A DNA stretch of 64,000 bases from Myxococcales bacterium. GTDB taxonomy: Bacteria > Myxococcota_A > Bradymonadia > UBA7976 > UBA1532. How positions within the stretch are numbered: position 1 is the stretch's first letter; each line of letters starts with the position of its first letter. The notes below the pieces were generated by a model. It was not told the DNA's origin and did not search any database. It saw nothing but the letters and a program-made list of their open reading frames with translations. The stretch is taken from positions 124,001 through 188,000 of the forward strand of contig JACKDN010000014.1 of assembly GCA_020633465.1 (NCBI GenBank), written 5' to 3'. The position numbers were made by a program, and so were the translations under genes. Shown here one piece after another: positions 8,084 to 17,113 of the stretch.

Positions 8084-9472
8084 ATGCGGGCCCCGCGGGC
8101 GGCGGCGTGGCTGATCGCCGCGCTGACGCTGGCCACCCTCTCGCCGGCCGCCGCCGTGCGGCCCCCCGACGCCAGCGAGGTGGCGTCCGATCCCGTCATC
8201 GAGGACGTCCGGCTCGAGGGCGTGCGCCTGGGCCGCCGCGAGGTGCTCGCCCAGCGGCTCGACCTGCGCGGGCCGCTCGACGAGGCGCAGGTCGAAGACG
8301 CGCGGCTGCGCCTGCTGGCCACCGGGCTGTTCGAGCAGGTGCAGGCGCGGCTCGAGAAGGGCTCGGCGCGGGGCCGCGTGGTGGTGGTGTTCGACTGCGT
8401 CGAGCGCACGACCACCAGCCTCGACGCGTTCCACCTGGGCGTGGCGCGGCCCAGCGGGCCGTGGCTGGGCGCCGAGATCTCCGACCTCGATCCGCTGGGC
8501 CTGGGCGTCACCGGCGAGCTGGGCCTGGTCAGCAGCGGCGAGCAGACCGCGGTGCAGATGGGCCTGGGCGTGCGCGACGCGCTTGGGCTGGGCGCGGCCC
8601 TGAAGCTGCGGCTGCGCTTCATCGACGGCGAGGAGCCGATGGTGGGGCCGCGCGGCCAGCAGATCGACGGCGCGCCGGTCGATCAGGTGTTCCTGCCCTA
8701 CACCCGGGCGGGGGGCGAGCTGGCGGGCACCTACGGGCTGCTCGACGCCCTCTCGCTGCACGCCTCTTTGCAGGCCGAGTGGGTCGACGCCGAGGTGCCC
8801 GGCGGCGCCACGCAGCTCGATCCCGACGGCGCCGTGCGGCCCTTCCGCTTCCACGTCGAGGACGGCGCGTGGCTGCTGGGCGTGGTCGCGCTGGGCCTGC
8901 AGTACGACACCCGCGACGATCCGGCCTTCCCGGCCCGCGGCCTGCGCGCGTCGGTGGTGACGCGGGTGGGCGTGTCGCCGGACGCGTTCGTGTCGGGCCT
9001 CGCCGGCTTCGAGCACTACGTCGCCCTGCCCTTCGGCCACGTGCTGCGCTGGGACGCCAAGGCCGGCGCCGTGCTGGGCGACGCCCCCTTCTTCGAGCGC
9101 TTCTTCATCGGCGATCTGCACCCCTACATCCCGCCGCGGGCGCTGGGCCTGAACTTCGCGCGCCGCCGCGGACCGAACCTGGTCGACGGCACCATCGTCG
9201 AGCAGCGCTACGAGCGCCTCGCTGGACGGGTGGGCGCCGAGTACCGCATCCCGCTCGGCGGTGGCCCGCGCACCGAGACCTACGGCGTCGAGTTCTTCGT
9301 CGGCGGCGCGCTGCTCAGCCTGGGCAGCCCGGGGGCCCTGCGCGAGGTCGACTTCGTCGATCGCCGCCCCTTCCCGCTCGATGTGGCCATCGACTTCGGG
9401 CTGCGCGCCGAGACCGAGATCGGCGTGATGGGCCTGAGCGTCGGCAACCTGCTGCTGCTGGTCGATCCGTGA
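8084..9472 (+). CDS. Omp85 family outer-membrane protein with one POTRA-like domain
   Basis: A 462-residue protein with a signal peptide (cleavage near AAA-VRPPD), one POTRA-like domain (about residues 35-105, including LLATGLFEQVQARLEKG) and a predicted beta-barrel. The barrel contains YDTRDDPAFPARG, the hallmark of the bacterial surface antigen/Omp85 family. BamA and TamA have five and three POTRA domains, so this resembles the short single- or few-POTRA Omp85 members, whose cargo is usually unknown. Starts 2 bases after pepA; its stop overlaps the GTG of the next gene. Confidence 0.85.
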   Translation: MRAPRAAAWLIAALTLATLSPAAAVRPPDASEVASDPVIEDVRLEGVRLGRREVLAQRLDLRGPLDEAQVEDARLRLLATGLFEQVQARLEKGSARGRVVVVFDCVERTTTSLDAFHLGVARPSGPWLGAEISDLDPLGLGVTGELGLVSSGEQTAVQMGLGVRDALGLGAALKLRLRFIDGEEPMVGPRGQQIDGAPVDQVFLPYTRAGGELAGTYGLLDALSLHASLQAEWVDAEVPGGATQLDPDGAVRPFRFHVEDGAWLLGVVALGLQYDTRDDPAFPARGLRASVVTRVGVSPDAFVSGLAGFEHYVALPFGHVLRWDAKAGAVLGDAPFFERFFIGDLHPYIPPRALGLNFARRRGPNLVDGTIVEQRYERLAGRVGAEYRIPLGGGPRTETYGVEFFVGGALLSLGSPGALREVDFVDRRPFPLDVAIDFGLRAETEIGVMGLSVGNLLLLVDP

Positions 9473-10110
9473 CCGCGGCCCTGCTGCTGGCCGTCCTGCT
9501 CGGGGCGCCCCCGGTCACGCCCTGGGTCGAGCGCGACGGCGACACGCTGCACCTGTCCGCGCCCCTCGACCAGCTCTTCGACGCCGATCTACGGCGCCGG
9601 CTGCACAGCGGCCTGACCACCACCCTGCGGCTGCAGATCTGGCTCGAGGGGCACGAGGACGGCCGCGTGCACGGCGTCTTCTGGCGCGTGGCGCGCGCCC
9701 GCTGGGATCTGTGGGAAGAGCACCTGACGGCCATCGTCGACGGCCCCGACGGCAGCCGGACCGAGCGCCACGCGGATCTGGACGCCTTCGCCCGCGCGTT
9801 CGCCCGCCTCGAGGCCCAACCGCTGGCGCGCGGCGTCGCCCAGGACGACGCCGTCTATCGCGTGCGGGTCCGCATCGAGGTCAACCCCCTGAGCGAAGAG
9901 CAGGCCGCGCGCATGCGCCGCTGGCTGGCCCTGCCCGGCGCGTCCTCGGCGCTCGATCCGCTGGGCCGCGGCCTGATGGGGTCGTTCGTGCGCTTCTTCG
10001 ACAACCTCAAGCCCGGCGTCGCCGAGCGCACGATCGTCCTCACCGGCCACCCGTTCCGCGGCGATCGCCTGCCCTACCTGCGCCGGAAGGGATCCGATGG
10101 GACGCCTTGA
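9469..10110 (+). CDS. DUF4390-like secreted protein
   Basis: A 213-residue protein with a hydrophobic N-terminus consistent with export. GTG 9469 is chosen because it overlaps the upstream stop as GTGA. Its pattern (short signal, LRRRLHSGLTTTLRLQIWL, a C-terminal RWLALPG region and SFVRFFDN) resembles DUF4390 proteins, which are commonly encoded just upstream of NtrY-type kinases. The kinase does follow here, overlapping by 14 bases. A periplasmic accessory role to the sensor is an inference; no catalytic motif is seen. Confidence 0.7.
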   Translation: MTAALLLAVLLGAPPVTPWVERDGDTLHLSAPLDQLFDADLRRRLHSGLTTTLRLQIWLEGHEDGRVHGVFWRVARARWDLWEEHLTAIVDGPDGSRTERHADLDAFARAFARLEAQPLARGVAQDDAVYRVRVRIEVNPLSEEQAARMRRWLALPGASSALDPLGRGLMGSFVRFFDNLKPGVAERTIVLTGHPFRGDRLPYLRRKGSDGTP

Positions 10111-11566
10111 GCTGAAGCTGCTGGCGCTGCTGGTGCTGCTGACCGGGGTGCCGCTGGGCGTCGCCTTCTGGCTGTCGGGGCCGCTGTTCGAGCGCAGCCT
10201 CGGGGCCGGGCTGAACCCGACGATCGCGCGCGCGCTCGAGGACGCGGTCGACGTCTACGGCGAGTACGTGCGCGCCGAGAAGGCGCGGCAGGAGGCGGTG
10301 GCCCGCAGCCTGGCCGACAGCCGGGCGCTGGCCGACGCCGCGCGCGAGGGGCCGGCGGCGCTCGAGCGCACGTTGCGGCGCTACGCGGCGGCGCCGCGCG
10401 TGTTCCGCGTCGTGCTCGATCCGGCCGAGGGCAGCGCGGCGCCCCCCATCGAGGCCACGACCCCGCGCGAGGGCGACTGGCTGCGGCGCACGGTCGATCT
10501 GCCGGTCGAGGGCGTGCCCGGCTACGGCCGGCTGCGATACACCTTCGGCCTCGAGCGCGCCTTCCTCGAGCGCTTCGAGCGCATGGAGACCGAGGTCATC
10601 CGGCCCTTCGGCGCGCTGACCGCGGACCGCGAGCGCGTGGCCGACGTCTTCGCCTGGAGCTTCATCGGCTACCTGGCGGGCGCGCTGTTCATCGCCGCCG
10701 GCGTCAGCGTCTACGTCGGGCGCCGCGTGACGCGCCGGCTGCAGCACCTGCGCGAGGCGATGGAGGCCGTCGCGGCCGGCGAGCTCGACGCGCGCGTCGA
10801 GCCGGCCGGGCGCGACGAGGTGGCCGATCTCGCCCGCGACTTCAACCAGATGGCCGAGCGCCTAGGCGCCTTCCACCACCGCGTGCAGTACCTGACGCAG
10901 GTGTCGGCGTGGCAGGGCATCGCGCGCAAGCTGGCCCACGAGATCAAGAACCCGCTGACGCCCATCCTGCTGTCCGTGCAGCAGGTGCACCGCAGCTACA
11001 AGGGCGACGACGCCCGGTTCCGTCGCACCCTCGACACGGCCCACGAGGTGGTCGAGCAGGAGGTGGGCACATTGAAGCGGCTGGTGGAGAACTTCAGTCG
11101 TTTCGCGCGCTTGCCGGCGGTGACCCTGGCACCGGAGGATCTCGTCGCCGTCGCGCGCGAGCTGGCCGCCGCGCACCCCGAGATCGACGGCCTCGAGGTG
11201 GTGGCGCCCGCCGCGCCCCTGCCCCTGGACCTGGACCGCGGCCTCTTCCGCCAGGCGCTGACCAACCTGCTGAAGAACGCGCACGAGGCGCTGCGCGACG
11301 CCGACGGCCCCCCGCGGGTCGTGCTGCGCGTCGAGCCGATCCGCGAGGGCGGCGGCCGCGTCGTCGTCGAGGACAACGGCCCAGGCGTGGCCGCCGATCG
11401 CCGCGCCGAGGTGTTCGAGCCCTACGTCACCGACAAGCACGACGGGACGGGCCTGGGCCTGGCGATCGTGAAGCGCATCGTCGTCGAGCACGGCGGCGCC
11501 ATCACGCTCGACGCCTCCCCGCTGGGCGGCGCGCGCTTCGAGATCACCCTGCCCCCGCCCGCCTGA
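10097..11566 (+). CDS. NtrY-like membrane sensor histidine kinase
   Basis: A 489-residue sensor kinase: N-terminal membrane segment, periplasmic sensor region (about 35-180), second membrane segment (FIGYLAGALFIAAGVSVYV), HAMP domain, then the H-box AHEIKNPLTPILLSVQQV with phospho-accepting His. The ATP-binding domain has the N box (NLLKNAHEAL), G1 (DNGPGV) and G2 (GTGLGLAIVKRIV). The HEIKNPLTPI form is typical of NtrY. No response regulator is adjacent, so its partner is encoded elsewhere. ATG 10097 follows AAGGGATCCG and lies inside the preceding gene, indicating translational coupling. Confidence 0.9.
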   Translation: MGRLELKLLALLVLLTGVPLGVAFWLSGPLFERSLGAGLNPTIARALEDAVDVYGEYVRAEKARQEAVARSLADSRALADAAREGPAALERTLRRYAAAPRVFRVVLDPAEGSAAPPIEATTPREGDWLRRTVDLPVEGVPGYGRLRYTFGLERAFLERFERMETEVIRPFGALTADRERVADVFAWSFIGYLAGALFIAAGVSVYVGRRVTRRLQHLREAMEAVAAGELDARVEPAGRDEVADLARDFNQMAERLGAFHHRVQYLTQVSAWQGIARKLAHEIKNPLTPILLSVQQVHRSYKGDDARFRRTLDTAHEVVEQEVGTLKRLVENFSRFARLPAVTLAPEDLVAVARELAAAHPEIDGLEVVAPAAPLPLDLDRGLFRQALTNLLKNAHEALRDADGPPRVVLRVEPIREGGGRVVVEDNGPGVAADRRAEVFEPYVTDKHDGTGLGLAIVKRIVVEHGGAITLDASPLGGARFEITLPPPA

Positions 11567-11690
11567 GCGCCCCCGCCCGCCCGAGCGCCCCCGCCGCCCG
11601 AACGTCCGATCCAGTCGGGCGATGACGCCGCCGCCGTTTCGGGGTACGGTGCGGCCTGGGTCGGGCACCATCGCGACGGCAGGAGGCACC

Positions 11691-12188
11691 TTGGACGAAC
11701 GCTTCGCAGGGCAGCGGGTGGCGGTGCTGGTCGACACGGCCAACCTCTACCAGGCCGCGCGCGCGCTGCACGCCGGCAAGCCCGACTACGGTCGCCTGCT
11801 CGAGGTGGTCGGCGGGGGCCGCCCCCTGGTGCGCGCCATCGCCTACGTCGTCCGCGGCGAGCACGTCGACATGAGCGGCTTCCTGGGCGCGCTCGACGCA
11901 CAAGGGTACGAGCTGCGCGTGAAGACCGTGCGGCGCGACGCCGACGGCGGCGCCCGCGGCGACAGCCGCGTGGCCCTGGCCCTGGACGCCGTGGCGCTCG
12001 CGCCCCGCGTCGACGTCGTCGCCCTCGTGTCGGGCGACGGCGACTTCGCCGCGCTGGCCGCCCCCGTCGCGGCCGCCGGCGCCCGCCTCGAGGTGCACGC
12101 CTTCGAGGGCAGCGTGGGCGACGAGCTCGCGCGGGCCGCCCACGCGTGCCGCGTGTTCGGCGCCGAGCTGCTGCTGGGCGCGGCATGA
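11691..12188 (+). CDS. NYN domain protein (LabA/DUF88-like putative nuclease)
   Basis: A 165-residue NYN (PIN-like) domain protein, a fold associated with RNA cleavage. Acidic residues fit the family: VAVLVDTANLY near the N-terminus and VALVSGDGDFAAL near residue 110-120. TTG at 11691 is preferred because AGGAGG lies 4 bases before it and the conserved domain begins right away; an ATG at 11622 would add 23 low-complexity residues. Substrate unknown. It stands alone between the kinase operon and the polysaccharide locus. Confidence 0.78.
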   Translation: MDERFAGQRVAVLVDTANLYQAARALHAGKPDYGRLLEVVGGGRPLVRAIAYVVRGEHVDMSGFLGALDAQGYELRVKTVRRDADGGARGDSRVALALDAVALAPRVDVVALVSGDGDFAALAAPVAAAGARLEVHAFEGSVGDELARAAHACRVFGAELLLGAA

Positions 12189-12284
12189 CGCCGGTCCCCC
12201 GCGCGCGACGCGAGACAGGGACGCCCCCGACGGGGTCACTCCTCAGATGACTGCTGCCCCACCTGCTCCCCCGACGCGCCTGCC

Positions 12285-14780
12285 ATGAGCGGGCGGTCCT
12301 CCTCGGCGCGCACCTCGGCCACCCACGTGGCCTGGGGGCTGGTCGCCCTGGTCGCCCTGGCGCCCCTGGCGCTCGGCGGCACCCGGGCCGATGCGCAGCT
12401 GCTGCTGGCCCTCTGCGCGCTCGCGCTGCTGGGCGCGCTGGCCTGGGTGCGCCGATCGGTGGGCCTGCGCCTGCCCTGGCCCCTGTGGGGTCCCCTCGCC
12501 CTGGTGGCCCTCGGCGTCGTCCAGCTCGTGCCGCTGGGCGTCGGCCTGCTCGACGCCCTCTCCCCCGTCGCGGCGGATCTGCGCGCCCTCAGCCTCGCGG
12601 ACCTGGGCGCCTACGACGATCGCCGCCACCCCCTCAGCCTCGATCCGCCCGCCACCTGGGTGGCCCTCTTCCACCAGCTGGCCTTCGTCGCGGTGGCCGT
12701 CGTCGCCGCCAACCTCGGTCGGTACCGGGGCCGCATCGTCGCGGCGCTCGCCCTCACCGGCGCGGCCCTGTCGATCATCGGCGTGGCCCACCACGTCGCC
12801 GGCGCCGAGCGCATCCTCGGTGTCTTCGGCCTCGCCGACGGCAAGCCGCTCGAGGGCTTCTTCAGCACCTTCGTGAACCCGAACACGCTGTCGAGCGCCC
12901 TGGTGTTGTCGACGCTGGTGTCGCTGGGTCTGGTCGTCCGCGCCCAGAACGAGCGGCAGCAGACCCTGTGGCTCACCTGCGGCGGTCTGTGCGCCCTCGG
13001 GGTGCTGTGGTCGGAGTCGCGCGGCGGGCAGCTGGCGCTGCTCATCGGCCTGATCGTGTTCGCGGCGCTGGCGCACGCCCGCGGCCCGACGGACACGGCC
13101 GAGGGCGCCCGGCGGCAGGCGCGGGCCCTGGCCACGGCGGCGCTGGGGGTGGCCCTCGTCGGCGTCGCCCTCGCGGTGTGGCTGCAGCACGACTGGCAGG
13201 CGCTGCTGCTCGATCCGGCGCAGGATCAGAAGACCGCCTTCTGGCGCGACGCCGTCGGGCTGGTGCGCGACTTCTGGCTGACCGGCGCCGGTCGGGGCAC
13301 GTTCGGGCTGGTGTTCCCGCACTACCAGACCGTGATGCTGTCGGGCACGGTGAGCCACCCGGAGAACATCGGCCTGCAGCTGGCCACCGAGTGGGGCGTC
13401 GCGGGCGCCGTGATCGGCCTGGTGGCCGGCGTCGGCGGCTGGTGGTACGCGCTGCGCGGCATCGGCCGCGAGACGCGCCCGGTGCACTGGGGGCTGCTCG
13501 CCGGGCTGGCCGCGGTCGGCCTGCACCAGCTGGTCGACTTCGGCTTCGAGGCCGCCGGCCTGTCGCTGCCGGTGGCGGCCGCGCTGGGCCTCGCGATCGG
13601 CGCGCGGGCCCACGACCGCGGGCCCCTCGGCTCGCGCACCCGACGGACCGCGCGCGCGGCGCTGGTGGTGGCCGCCCTCGGCGCCGGGGTGCTCGTGGTC
13701 CGGGCCGGGCCCATCCTCGGCGCCCAGGCCGATCGCGCGCTGGACGACGTCGCGGCGGCCCCCGCCGACGCCGACGCCATCGAGGCCGTCGGGCGCCGGC
13801 TCGCCCTCGATCACCCGGCCGATCCGCTGCTGCCGCTGAACGTCGCCAACCGCCTCGCCCAGCTGCCCGCCGTGCCCCTCGCCCGCACGCTGCGCTGGAT
13901 CAACCGGGCGCTCGCGCTGGATCCGACCGGCGGCGCGCCGCACCTGCTGGCGGCGCGCGTGCTCGACACCGCCGGGCGCCCCGGCCAGGCCGCCGTCGAG
14001 TTCCGCCTGACGCTGCAGCGCATGCCCTGGGCCCGTGGGCGCCTGCTCGACGAGATTCTGCAGCGCTTCCGGGCCCCGCGGCACCTGGCGCAGGCCGTGC
14101 CACCCACCGCCGACGGCCACCACTGGCTGGTCAGCGCGCTCCTGGGCGCGGGCGATCCGGCGCACGCGCGCGCCGTGTTGAGCTGGATGCTCGTGGAGCA
14201 CCCCGACGACGTCGAGCTGCGGCGCGGCCTGGCCCAGGCCTGCGCGCGCCTGGAGGATCACGCGTGCGTGCGCCGCGAGGGCGGGTGGCTGGTCGAGCGC
14301 CACGGGGATCTCGGCGGGCACGCGCTGCTGGCCCGCGTGCTGGTGGCCGAGGGCGACGGCGAGGGTGCCCGGGCGCTGCTGCACCACGGCGAGCGTTCCG
14401 GCGGGCTCGACGATCGCGCGTTCCTCCGCACGGCGGCCGAGCTGTACGTGCAGCTCGGCGATCCCCTGGCGGCGCGGCCCCTGGTCGACCGCCTGCTCGA
14501 GCGCCTGCGGGACGAGCCCCGGGCCATGGGCACCGCCTTCGCCCTGCGCGCGCGGGTGTCGATCGCGCTGAAGGACGACACGGCCGCCCTGCACGACTGG
14601 CGGCGGGCGCTCGCGCGCCACCCGGCGCCCGGCTACGCCCTGGCCGCAGCCCAGACGGCCCTGCGGCTGGGTCGGCCCGAGGAGGCGCGCGCGCTGCTCG
14701 ACGACGCGGTCAAGCGCTGGCCCGAGGTCGAGTCGCTGCGGGCCCTGCGCGCGCAGCAGAGCGCCCGCCCGCGCCCCTGA
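12285..14780 (+). CDS. O-antigen ligase/polymerase family membrane protein with C-terminal TPR
   Basis: An 831-residue inner-membrane protein of the Wzy/WaaL superfamily, which polymerises or transfers polysaccharide units in the periplasm. About ten membrane helices occupy residues 14-470. The periplasmic loop has the family pattern TGAGRGTFGLVFPHYQ followed by SHPENIGLQLATEWGVAG. The C-terminal third (about 490-831) is Ala/Leu/Arg-rich helical repeat sequence typical of TPR. It is next to, and convergent with, the Wzc-type kinase, so it belongs to this locus. Whether it acts as polymerase or ligase cannot be told from sequence. Confidence 0.85.
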   Translation: MSGRSSSARTSATHVAWGLVALVALAPLALGGTRADAQLLLALCALALLGALAWVRRSVGLRLPWPLWGPLALVALGVVQLVPLGVGLLDALSPVAADLRALSLADLGAYDDRRHPLSLDPPATWVALFHQLAFVAVAVVAANLGRYRGRIVAALALTGAALSIIGVAHHVAGAERILGVFGLADGKPLEGFFSTFVNPNTLSSALVLSTLVSLGLVVRAQNERQQTLWLTCGGLCALGVLWSESRGGQLALLIGLIVFAALAHARGPTDTAEGARRQARALATAALGVALVGVALAVWLQHDWQALLLDPAQDQKTAFWRDAVGLVRDFWLTGAGRGTFGLVFPHYQTVMLSGTVSHPENIGLQLATEWGVAGAVIGLVAGVGGWWYALRGIGRETRPVHWGLLAGLAAVGLHQLVDFGFEAAGLSLPVAAALGLAIGARAHDRGPLGSRTRRTARAALVVAALGAGVLVVRAGPILGAQADRALDDVAAAPADADAIEAVGRRLALDHPADPLLPLNVANRLAQLPAVPLARTLRWINRALALDPTGGAPHLLAARVLDTAGRPGQAAVEFRLTLQRMPWARGRLLDEILQRFRAPRHLAQAVPPTADGHHWLVSALLGAGDPAHARAVLSWMLVEHPDDVELRRGLAQACARLEDHACVRREGGWLVERHGDLGGHALLARVLVAEGDGEGARALLHHGERSGGLDDRAFLRTAAELYVQLGDPLAARPLVDRLLERLRDEPRAMGTAFALRARVSIALKDDTAALHDWRRALARHPAPGYALAAAQTALRLGRPEEARALLDDAVKRWPEVESLRALRAQQSARPRP

Positions 14781-14844
14781 TCGGCCGGGCCTCTTCTGTC
14801 ACCTGGTGGTCGGGGGGGATCGCCGCGGGGCCGCGCGCGCCCGC

Positions 14845-17043
14845 TCAGGCGCTGGGCGACGACTCGGCGTCCGGCGGAGCGTCGTCCACGTAGACGCCGT
14901 GCTGGCGGTAGTACTGGTAGTAGGCGCGGCCGTAACCGCGGCGCGAGACGTCCACGTGGTTCAGCAGCGCGCCGAGGATGTTGACGTTGACGTCGCTCAG
15001 CAGCCGCGCCGCCTTGCGCAGCATCACGCGGGTGGTCTCGCCGGCGCGCACCACGATGATGGCCCCGTCGATCTGCTGCCCCAGGATCTGCGCGTCGGTC
15101 ACCGCGCCCACGGGCGGCGAGTCGAAGATGATGCGGTCATAGGCCGCCAGCAGCCGATCCAGCGTCGCGCGGAAGCCCTTGGTGTGCAGCAGCTCGGACG
15201 GGTTCGGCGGCAGGGGGCCGCTGCACAGCACGTCCATGTTCTCGATGCCGCTGTCCTTCACCACCGACGCGATCGTGCGCTCGGGATCCATGACCAGGTT
15301 GGTCAGGCCCCGGTCGTTGGTCATGTCGAAGATCTTGTGCAGCCGCGGGCGCCGCATGTCCGAGTCGACCAGCAGGATGCGGCTGCCCGACATCGCCATC
15401 GTCGCGCCGACGTTGACGCAGGTGCTGGTCTTGCCCTCGCGGGGGCCGGCGCTGGTGACCAGGATGCTGCGCAGCTCGCGCTCGGGCGACATGAACATCA
15501 GGTTGGTGCGGATGGTGCGGACACACTCCGCCGCGGTGCTGTGCGGGTTCTCCAGCACGTAGCGGTCGGGGTTCTTGACCGGACCCTCGAAGCGGCCGCC
15601 CTTCGCGCGGGAGCGCGCCGAGCGCACCGAGGGGATGATGCCCAGGAAGGTCAGGCCGAACTCCCGCTCGAGCTGCTCCTGACTCTTCACCGTGCTGTCG
15701 AGCTGCTCGACGAGGAACACCAGCCCCAGGCCGCCGACCAGGGCCAGCACCGCCGCCACGACCAGGTTCAGCACCAGGCGCGGCGCCACCGGCGCCTCGG
15801 GCACCAGCGCGTTGTCCAGCACGCGCACGTTGTTCGCCCGCGAGTCGGCCTGCAGCTGGGCCTCCTTCAGGCGGAACAACATCTGGTTGTGCAGATCCTT
15901 GGTCGACTGCACCAGCGCCTCGAGCCGCTTGTACTCCAGCTCGTGCCCGTGCATCGCCCGCGCCTGCTCCTCCAGCCGCTGGACGTCGCGCGCCATGGTC
16001 TTCTCGGTCTCGAGGGCCGCCTTGTACTTGCGCTCGAGCGAGCGCCGGATGCCGGCCACCTCGACCTGCATCGCCTTGCGCACGCGCTCGATCTTGCGCT
16101 CGGCCGTCTGCACGTCGGGGTGCTTCTCGAGGTAGCGCTTCAACAGCTCCGACTTCTCGTTCTGCGCCTCGACCAGCTGCTCCTTCAGCCGCTGGACGAG
16201 GCCGTTGCTCAGCACGGCCTCGACGCTGGTGAGCGCCTCGTCGGCGCTCAACGTCCGCACCTGATCCAGCTCGGACTTCAGGCGGGACGCGTCGGCCCGC
16301 GCCTCGCGCAGCTGCCGCCGCGCGTCCTGCAGATCCAAGCCCAGCAGGTTCTGCTTGTCCCCCAGCGAGGCGCTCAGGATGCCGTGCTCGCGCTTGAACT
16401 CGAGCAGCTCGTTCTCGGCCTTGGCGGCGTCGGCCTTCAGCGCCTCGGCCTGCTGCTTCAGCCAGTCCACCGCCTCGGTCGCGGCCGACACCTTGCGGTT
16501 CACGTTCTGGTCGGCGTAGGCCCGCGCCACCGCGTCGGCGATGCGCGCCGCCCGCGCCGGATCGTGGTCCCGGGCCTTGATGAGCACGACGTGGCTGTCC
16601 GGCACCGGATCGACCGACACGCGGCTGGTCAGCACGGTGATCGGATCGACGTGCTCGAGGAAGCGCGCCCGCGCCTCGGGATCCTCGATGCGATCCGCGC
16701 CGAGGAAGTCGGTGTCGTAGGCCAGCCCGAGTCGCTCGACCACCATCTTCGCCACCATGCGGCTGGTGATGATGCGGTACTGCGTCTCGAAGAACTCGGT
16801 GGTGTTCCAGGAGTTGCCGGTGCCCAGGCTCACCACCTCGGCGCCGTTGCTCGGCATGTAGCGGGGCGCGTTGAGGTCGATGACGATCTGCGTCGTCGCC
16901 TCGTAGATGCGGGTCTGGCGGCGCGTGAAGACGGTGGTGGCCGTCAGCACCAAGACGGCGAACGCGACCACCAGCCACTTGTGCTTCCACACGATGTCGA
17001 ACCAGAGCGCCAGCCCGCTCTCACCGTCTCGACGCTGTTCCAT
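14845..17043 (-). CDS. Wzc-type polysaccharide co-polymerase/BY tyrosine kinase
   Basis: A 732-residue inner-membrane protein controlling capsular or exopolysaccharide chain length. The N-terminal Wzz domain follows the first membrane helix (about 20-40); long coiled coils span about 180-420; a second helix is near 435-455. The cytoplasmic bacterial tyrosine kinase has Walker A GPREGKTST, Walker A' ILLVDSDMRRPRLH and Walker B RIIFDSPP. The C-terminus carries the autophosphorylation Tyr cluster YGRAYYQYYRQHGVY. ATG 17043 follows GAGGTGAGG; a GTG three codons upstream is possible. It likely partners the Wza-type lipoprotein at 20579-21199. Confidence 0.92.
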   Translation of the reverse strand: MEQRRDGESGLALWFDIVWKHKWLVVAFAVLVLTATTVFTRRQTRIYEATTQIVIDLNAPRYMPSNGAEVVSLGTGNSWNTTEFFETQYRIITSRMVAKMVVERLGLAYDTDFLGADRIEDPEARARFLEHVDPITVLTSRVSVDPVPDSHVVLIKARDHDPARAARIADAVARAYADQNVNRKVSAATEAVDWLKQQAEALKADAAKAENELLEFKREHGILSASLGDKQNLLGLDLQDARRQLREARADASRLKSELDQVRTLSADEALTSVEAVLSNGLVQRLKEQLVEAQNEKSELLKRYLEKHPDVQTAERKIERVRKAMQVEVAGIRRSLERKYKAALETEKTMARDVQRLEEQARAMHGHELEYKRLEALVQSTKDLHNQMLFRLKEAQLQADSRANNVRVLDNALVPEAPVAPRLVLNLVVAAVLALVGGLGLVFLVEQLDSTVKSQEQLEREFGLTFLGIIPSVRSARSRAKGGRFEGPVKNPDRYVLENPHSTAAECVRTIRTNLMFMSPERELRSILVTSAGPREGKTSTCVNVGATMAMSGSRILLVDSDMRRPRLHKIFDMTNDRGLTNLVMDPERTIASVVKDSGIENMDVLCSGPLPPNPSELLHTKGFRATLDRLLAAYDRIIFDSPPVGAVTDAQILGQQIDGAIIVVRAGETTRVMLRKAARLLSDVNVNILGALLNHVDVSRRGYGRAYYQYYRQHGVYVDDAPPDAESSPSA

Positions 17044-17113
17044 CGGCCTCACCTCGGGCGACGTCTGCGCGCCCCGTTGTCCGCCGCCCCGGGGCGGCAG
17101 CGCCCCGCCGCCC

